DNA of 64,000 nt. Origin: Pseudofrankia nepalensis (lineage in GTDB: Bacteria > Actinomycetota > Actinomycetes > Frankiales > Frankiaceae). The stretch is taken from NCBI RefSeq assembly GCF_016786305.1, contig NZ_JADWYV010000019.1, one strand, 5' to 3'. Below the pieces are notes generated by a model. It had not been told where the DNA came from, did not search any database, and saw only the letters and a list, made by a program, of their open reading frames with translations. Made by a program: the position numbers and the translations under genes. Below are positions 60,191 through 64,000 of the stretch, one piece after another (positions within the stretch are counted from its first letter, which is position 1; every line of letters begins with the position of its first letter).

Positions 60191-61477
60191 ATGGGCTCGT
60201 CCGGCGGCGCGTGGGCCGCGGTGCGCGGACGGCCCTGGCGCTTCCTGTTCTCGCGGTGGCCCTGGCTGTCGCTCGTCTACCTCGCCTCCAGCGTGCCCGT
60301 CGGGCTCGGCTGCCTTGTCGTCCTCGCGCTGGTGGTCGGGCTCGGCGTGCTGACAGCGGTCGTCGTCGTCGGCCTGCTGCTCCTGGCCGGCGTGCCGCTG
60401 TTCACGGCTGTCATCGCGGCCATGGAGCGGGCGCGGCTTCGGCTGGTGCTGCCGCGCGAGGCGGCCGGTCCCCGCGCGACGACCCGGGCGGCGACGCGGG
60501 CCACGACGTGGGAACGCCTGCGCGCCGGGCGGCGGGTGCCGGCCAGCTGGTCGGAGATCGGGTACTCGGTGCTGCTGGCCAGCGTCCTGTGGCTGGTCGA
60601 CGCGACGGTGCTCCTGTTCGCCGTCGCGGTCCCGGTCGTGCTGCTGCTCGCGCCCGTCCTCGTGCGCGACGACCGCGTCGAGGTCTCGGGCTGGTCGATC
60701 GACTCCCCTGGCGAGGCCTGGTTCGCCGCCGCCGGGCCCGGGCTGGTCAGCCTCGTCGTCGCGGCCTACGTGGTCACCGCGCTCGCGTGTGGGCAGGCGG
60801 CCCTGACCCGTCTCCTGCTCGATCCGCCCGAAGCACGGCTGACGGCCGCCGTCGCCGAGCTGCGCAGGTCCCGCGCCGGGCTCGTCGGCGCGTTCGAGGC
60901 CGAGCGGCGCCGCATCGAACGCGACCTGCACGACGGCGTCCAGCAGCGCCTGGTCGGCCTCACGATGACCCTCGGGCAGGCCGAGCTGGAGGCGCCCGAC
61001 GGCCCGGCGCTCGACCTCGTGCGCGCGGCGCACGCGCAGGCCGAGGGCGCGCTTGACGACCTGCGCGCCGCGATCCGCGGCATCCACCCACGCGTCCTCA
61101 GCGACCACGGCCTCGTCGCCGCGATCCACGAGATCGCCGACCGCTCGCCCGTGCCCGTCGACGCCGACCTGCTCCTGCCCAGCCGGCTGCCGGCGCCGGT
61201 CGAGGCGGCCGCCTACTTCGTCGTCAGCGAGGCCCTCACCAACATCGCCCGGCATGCCCACGCGCGGTCGGCGCGGATCCATGCCTGGACGTTCGGCGAC
61301 CGGCTCGTCCTCACGGTGGTCGACGACGGCGCTGGCGGCGCCGATCCGGCGGCCGGCTCAGGGCTCGCCGGCCTCGCCCTGCGCGTCGAGGCGCTCGACG
61401 GGACCTTGTCGGTCGCGAGCCCGGCCGGCGGGCCGACGGAGGTCAGAATGGAATGCCCGATCGGTACCGACCCGTGA
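60191..61477 (+). CDS. membrane sensor histidine kinase (HisKA_3 type)
   Basis: 428 residues. About four membrane helices (LSLVYLASSVPVGLGCLVVL, then a pair around 45-75, 126-160 and 182-205) form the sensor, which has little outside the membrane. The phospho-acceptor is His247 in RIERDLHDGVQQRLVGLTM, and the ATPase domain has EALTNIARHAHA and DDGAGGADPAAGSGLAGL. It is the partner of the regulator encoded downstream with a 4-base overlap. The start is ATG 60191; a -10-like TACGCT ends 6 bases before it, so the mRNA may begin at the start codon itself. Confidence 0.93.
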   Translation: MGSSGGAWAAVRGRPWRFLFSRWPWLSLVYLASSVPVGLGCLVVLALVVGLGVLTAVVVVGLLLLAGVPLFTAVIAAMERARLRLVLPREAAGPRATTRAATRATTWERLRAGRRVPASWSEIGYSVLLASVLWLVDATVLLFAVAVPVVLLLAPVLVRDDRVEVSGWSIDSPGEAWFAAAGPGLVSLVVAAYVVTALACGQAALTRLLLDPPEARLTAAVAELRRSRAGLVGAFEAERRRIERDLHDGVQQRLVGLTMTLGQAELEAPDGPALDLVRAAHAQAEGALDDLRAAIRGIHPRVLSDHGLVAAIHEIADRSPVPVDADLLLPSRLPAPVEAAAYFVVSEALTNIARHAHARSARIHAWTFGDRLVLTVVDDGAGGADPAAGSGLAGLALRVEALDGTLSVASPAGGPTEVRMECPIGTDP

Positions 61478-62238
61478 CCGACGACCCGCGCCGACACGAT
61501 CTGGGAGGGCCGGTGGGCGAAGATCCACATACCAAGGGCTGGCCGGCCCACCGCCCGCCGGCCCACCGTTCGCTGGTCCGCCGGCCGCTGCGCCTGGTCC
61601 TCGCCGAGGACGCGGCACTGCAGCGCGAGGGTCTGGTCGGCATCCTCGAACGGGCCGGTCACGAGGTGGTGGCAGCGGTGGGGGACGCCCACGCGCTGCT
61701 GACATTCACCGCGAACACCCACCCGGACGCCGTCATCACCGACATCCGGATGCCGCCAGACCACTCCGACGAGGGCCTGCGCGCCGCGGCCGAGATCCGG
61801 TCCGCCCACCCGCAAACCGCGATCATGGTGCTGTCGGCCTACGTCGCCGACGCCTACGTCGCAGAACTCCTCGACTCGGCGCCGGGCGGCGGCATTGGCT
61901 ACCTGCTCAAGGACCGCGTGGGCCATGTCCGCGAATTCCTCGACAGCCTCGACCGGGTCGCGTCCGGCGGGACGGTGGTCGACCCGGAAGTGGTCCGTCA
62001 CCTGCTGCGCCGGCGGCGCCGGGACGGGCCGCTGGCCACGCTCACCGACCGCGAACGCGAGGTGCTCGCGCTCATGGCCGAGGGCCGCACCAACGCCTCG
62101 ATCGCCGACAAGCTGGTGGTCAGCGAGGCGGCGGTCCGCAAGCACGTCGGCAACATCTTCGCCAAGCTCCCACTTGACCCCCACTCCGACCGGCGCGTCT
62201 CCGCCGTCCTCGCCTACCTCCGTGGCGCCGCCAACTAG
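61474..62238 (+). CDS. NarL/LuxR-type response regulator
   Basis: About 254 residues. A low-complexity N-terminal stretch (~35 residues) precedes the receiver domain with LAEDAALQ, the phospho-acceptor Asp90 in AVITDIRMP, and the LuxR HTH (LTDREREVLALMAEGRTNAS). The sequence has LSAYV and a Lys in LLKDR at the expected places. GTG 61474 overlaps the kinase stop by 4 bases; ATG 61453 is an alternative, but lies inside the kinase gene. It probably controls the divergent FtsX-type transporter through the palindrome at 60138-60159. Confidence 0.92.
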   Translation: MTDDPRRHDLGGPVGEDPHTKGWPAHRPPAHRSLVRRPLRLVLAEDAALQREGLVGILERAGHEVVAAVGDAHALLTFTANTHPDAVITDIRMPPDHSDEGLRAAAEIRSAHPQTAIMVLSAYVADAYVAELLDSAPGGGIGYLLKDRVGHVREFLDSLDRVASGGTVVDPEVVRHLLRRRRRDGPLATLTDREREVLALMAEGRTNASIADKLVVSEAAVRKHVGNIFAKLPLDPHSDRRVSAVLAYLRGAAN

Positions 62239-62262
62239 AGGTTGTCGCGTACCCTGCCGGGC

Positions 62263-63312
62263 CTACAGCGCGGAACGCGGCAGCGGCGGGCTGCCGCGCC
62301 CTCCACTTGGCTGGCTGTAGGTCGTGGAAGCGCTGAACAGGCTGTGGTCACCGAGTTCGCAACCGCGCCCGTAGACGCCGACCGCCAGCGGGCCGAGCTG
62401 GGCGACGGCCGCCCAGGCGTCGCCGAGGCGCCGGACGCGGAACTCGGCCCGGTCGTCGTTCACCGTGATCGTCAGCGTGGGCCACGACCGCGGCCAGTCG
62501 TCCAGTGGTGCCGCGGCGCGGCGGAAGTCCTCCTCGGCCCGGCCTCTGGCGGCGTCGCGTGGGAACGCCAGGCCCAGCGCGCCGACCTGGCTGTCGATCG
62601 CGGCGTCGGATGCGGCCTCCTGGGGGCCGTGTGGCCCGTGCCAGTGGCTGCCGAGCCCGCGCCAGGTCGACACGACGAGGGTGCCCCCAGCCGGTGTGCG
62701 GTGGCCGAAGCTCAGATGCCACAACGGCTGGTCGGGCGCACCGCGCACGGTGCCCCACCCCTCGACCCACCGCTGCTCGAACCTTCGCTGCTCGACGGGG
62801 TCCTGGGACGCGCCGTAGACCGGGAAGTCCAGCTCCCACGGCGGCTCGGGCATCACGCCAGGACCTCGCAGATCGGCCAGGTACAGCGCCCCATACCCCC
62901 GGTCCCACTCATCGGCGTCAGGCATCCTGATCTGTCGGCGCAGTTCCCACGCCGCCTCGCCGACATAGGCCGGCCCCAGCCCCGCGAGCTCCTTGGCGGC
63001 GTCCATGTTCTCAAACAGGTCGACGTAGCCCCGGTACTCGTTGATCATCAAACGCAGGCCGTAAGCGGCATACGTGACGTACTTCCCTCCCAGCCCGGCC
63101 AGCAGGCGCGCACCCTCGATACGGACGCCCATGCCAAGGCGGTAGTTGGTAAGGACATGCAGCCTGATCTGTTCGACGGCCTCGGCGACGTACGCTGGCC
63201 CCAGCTCGATCAGCTGCCGGGCGCCGACGACCGTCGCCTCGGGATCGGCCCGCCAGGGCGTGTTCAACAGCTCACGCGCCCGCCGTACTTCCGCGTCCGG
63301 GCGGTCGGCCAC
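62263..63312 (-). CDS. protein of unknown function with HEAT-like repeats
   Basis: 349 residues. The first ~140 residues contain three similar helical units, each ending with L-x-x-LGPAYV or a close variant (ARQLIELGPAYVAEAVEQIR, ARLLAGLGGKYVTYAAYGLR, AKELAGLGPAYVGEAAWELR). The rest has two beta-rich parts: TLVVSTWRGLGSHW and TLTITVNDDRAEFRVRRLGD. I recognise no family. There is no signal peptide. I choose GTG 63312, because AGGAGG lies 5 bases before it; an in-frame ATG at 63366 has no ribosome site. It converges with the response regulator, 24 bases apart. Confidence 0.7.
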   Translation of the reverse strand: MADRPDAEVRRARELLNTPWRADPEATVVGARQLIELGPAYVAEAVEQIRLHVLTNYRLGMGVRIEGARLLAGLGGKYVTYAAYGLRLMINEYRGYVDLFENMDAAKELAGLGPAYVGEAAWELRRQIRMPDADEWDRGYGALYLADLRGPGVMPEPPWELDFPVYGASQDPVEQRRFEQRWVEGWGTVRGAPDQPLWHLSFGHRTPAGGTLVVSTWRGLGSHWHGPHGPQEAASDAAIDSQVGALGLAFPRDAARGRAEEDFRRAAAPLDDWPRSWPTLTITVNDDRAEFRVRRLGDAWAAVAQLGPLAVGVYGRGCELGDHSLFSASTTYSQPSGGRGSPPLPRSAL

Positions 63313-63694
63313 GGCACCCTCCTCGACGCATCCGGGCGGTCGAACGACGGAATCGTCCACACGCATCGCCGCGCTCGACCCTCAGGCTGCCCGAGCCCGC
63401 GGCTCGTGAGGGCAGGGTAGTCGTTCCGACGCGCCGGTTGCGCCGGCCCGGTTGCGTGGAAATCCGCGCCAAGGCCGTTCTCTTATCCCCGGAGTCCTGG
63501 TGTCTCGCTGCTCGTTCGCGTCGTCGTCGGGGCTGGCCGGCTCTGCCGGGGAGGCGGAGGCCGGCCGGTGGGAGAATGGTCGCGGGCCATGACGATCCTG
63601 GGCAGGTATGGCTGAGAATTATGCGGGCAGGCTTCTGTACGAGACGAAGTCTGCGGGCGAAAGGCCATCATTTGACGCCGGGGAGGGGGATGTC
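63313..63694. other. gap before the last, GAF-domain gene
   Basis: About 380 bases that must hold the promoters of the divergent HEAT-like and GAF genes. GC content falls toward the right end. An ATG at 63608 is in frame with the GAF gene and could be its true start, in which case the gap is shorter. Confidence 0.35.
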
Positions 63695-64000
63695 GTGAAA
63701 GACGAGACATTCGGACCCTCAGCCAAGGTGCTTGAGCCGGACGATAAGGTGATGGAACTACTCGACGTGCTTCGTCGGCATTTAAGTATGGATGTCGCGG
63801 TTCTGGGTATGTGGGACAAGGACCTGCTGGTTGTGCAGGTCATCAGCGGCGACGGATCGAGTTTTGGGCTGGCGCCGGGGGTGACGATCCGGCGGAGCAA
63901 GGAACTGTACGAGGACCTACGGGCCCTCGGGCTGCCCTCGGTGTCGGCCGACACGAAGAGAGACGCGCACGCGGCCACGGCCCCGATGGTAAGGAATCTT
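63695..64000 (+). CDS. GAF-domain protein, N-terminal part only
   Basis: About 102 residues are seen before the window ends. From residue ~25 the sequence follows a GAF-domain pattern: RRHLSMDVAVLGMWDKDLLV, then SGDGSSFGLAPGVTIRRSKE, then GLPSVSADTKRD. Similar domains lie at the N-terminus of c-di-GMP phosphodiesterases and other signalling enzymes, so a larger output domain probably follows. GTG 63695 has GGGGAGGGG ahead of it. Codon usage is clearly less GC-rich than in the rest of the window, suggesting recent transfer or weak expression. Confidence 0.7.
   Translation, partial: MKDETFGPSAKVLEPDDKVMELLDVLRRHLSMDVAVLGMWDKDLLVVQVISGDGSSFGLAPGVTIRRSKELYEDLRALGLPSVSADTKRDAHAATAPMVRNL

Noticed and set aside
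1..64000. tRNA, rRNA, CRISPR arrays, attachment sites and replication origin
   Set aside because: I saw no cloverleaf-like sequence ending in a T-arm, no spaced direct repeats of CRISPR size, and no integrase gene with flanking repeats. Only one decayed transposase fragment was found.

Overview
This is a very GC-rich actinobacterial chromosome segment: codon third positions are nearly all G or C, GTG and TTG starts are common, and genes are packed with 1-4 base start/stop overlaps. The fused transporter proteins and the mix of intact operons with decayed gene fragments suggest a Frankia-like soil or plant-associated actinomycete. The genus is an inference. I saw no tRNA, rRNA, CRISPR array or intact insertion sequence.

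Layout. 0-6 kb: the edge of an unknown gene, a MoxR ATPase/VWA-metallopeptidase pair, a small unknown gene and 6-phosphogluconate dehydrogenase. 6-9.3 kb: a Baeyer-Villiger-type monooxygenase coupled to a TetR regulator, divergent from a short-chain dehydrogenase, with a dyad between them. 9.5-32.9 kb: a glycoside-utilisation island. It has a LacI regulator with a 22-bp palindromic operator, then GH2, GH3, an MFS transporter fused to a LivF ATPase, a LivH-LivM-LivG fusion, a lipoprotein binding protein, a Gfo/Idh/MocA oxidoreductase, a second GH3, GH43, GH78, an alpha/beta hydrolase and GH1. None of the glycosidases has a signal peptide, so the glycoside is probably imported whole by the Liv-type importer and stripped inside the cell. 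A decayed second copy of the alpha/beta hydrolase lies between the second GH3 and GH43.

33-42 kb: an acyl-CoA dehydrogenase fragment, an MmpL exporter with a NarL-type two-component pair, and a heterodimeric ABC exporter divergent from a MarR regulator. 42-47 kb: a scar of Rhs-like and macro-domain-like fragments, then an XRE regulator, a DUF2255 protein, a zinc alcohol dehydrogenase, and decayed carboxymuconolactone decarboxylase and SDR genes. 47-49.4 kb: a CheY-like regulator divergent from a CHASE3 histidine kinase.

49.6-55.7 kb: a rubber (polyisoprene) oxidation locus. Two Tat-exported latex-clearing proteins flank a TetR regulator and a two-subunit molybdenum hydroxylase of the kind linked to oxidising isoprenoid aldehydes. 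Both Lcp copies keep the known haem-site residues at the exact spacing. 56-64 kb: a transposase fragment, a HAD hydrolase, a MacB-type ABC pair divergent from a two-component system across a perfect 22-bp palindrome, a HEAT-like unknown protein and the start of a GAF-domain protein cut by the window end.

The two most distinctive systems are the glycoside island with its unusually fused importer and the doubled lcp locus.
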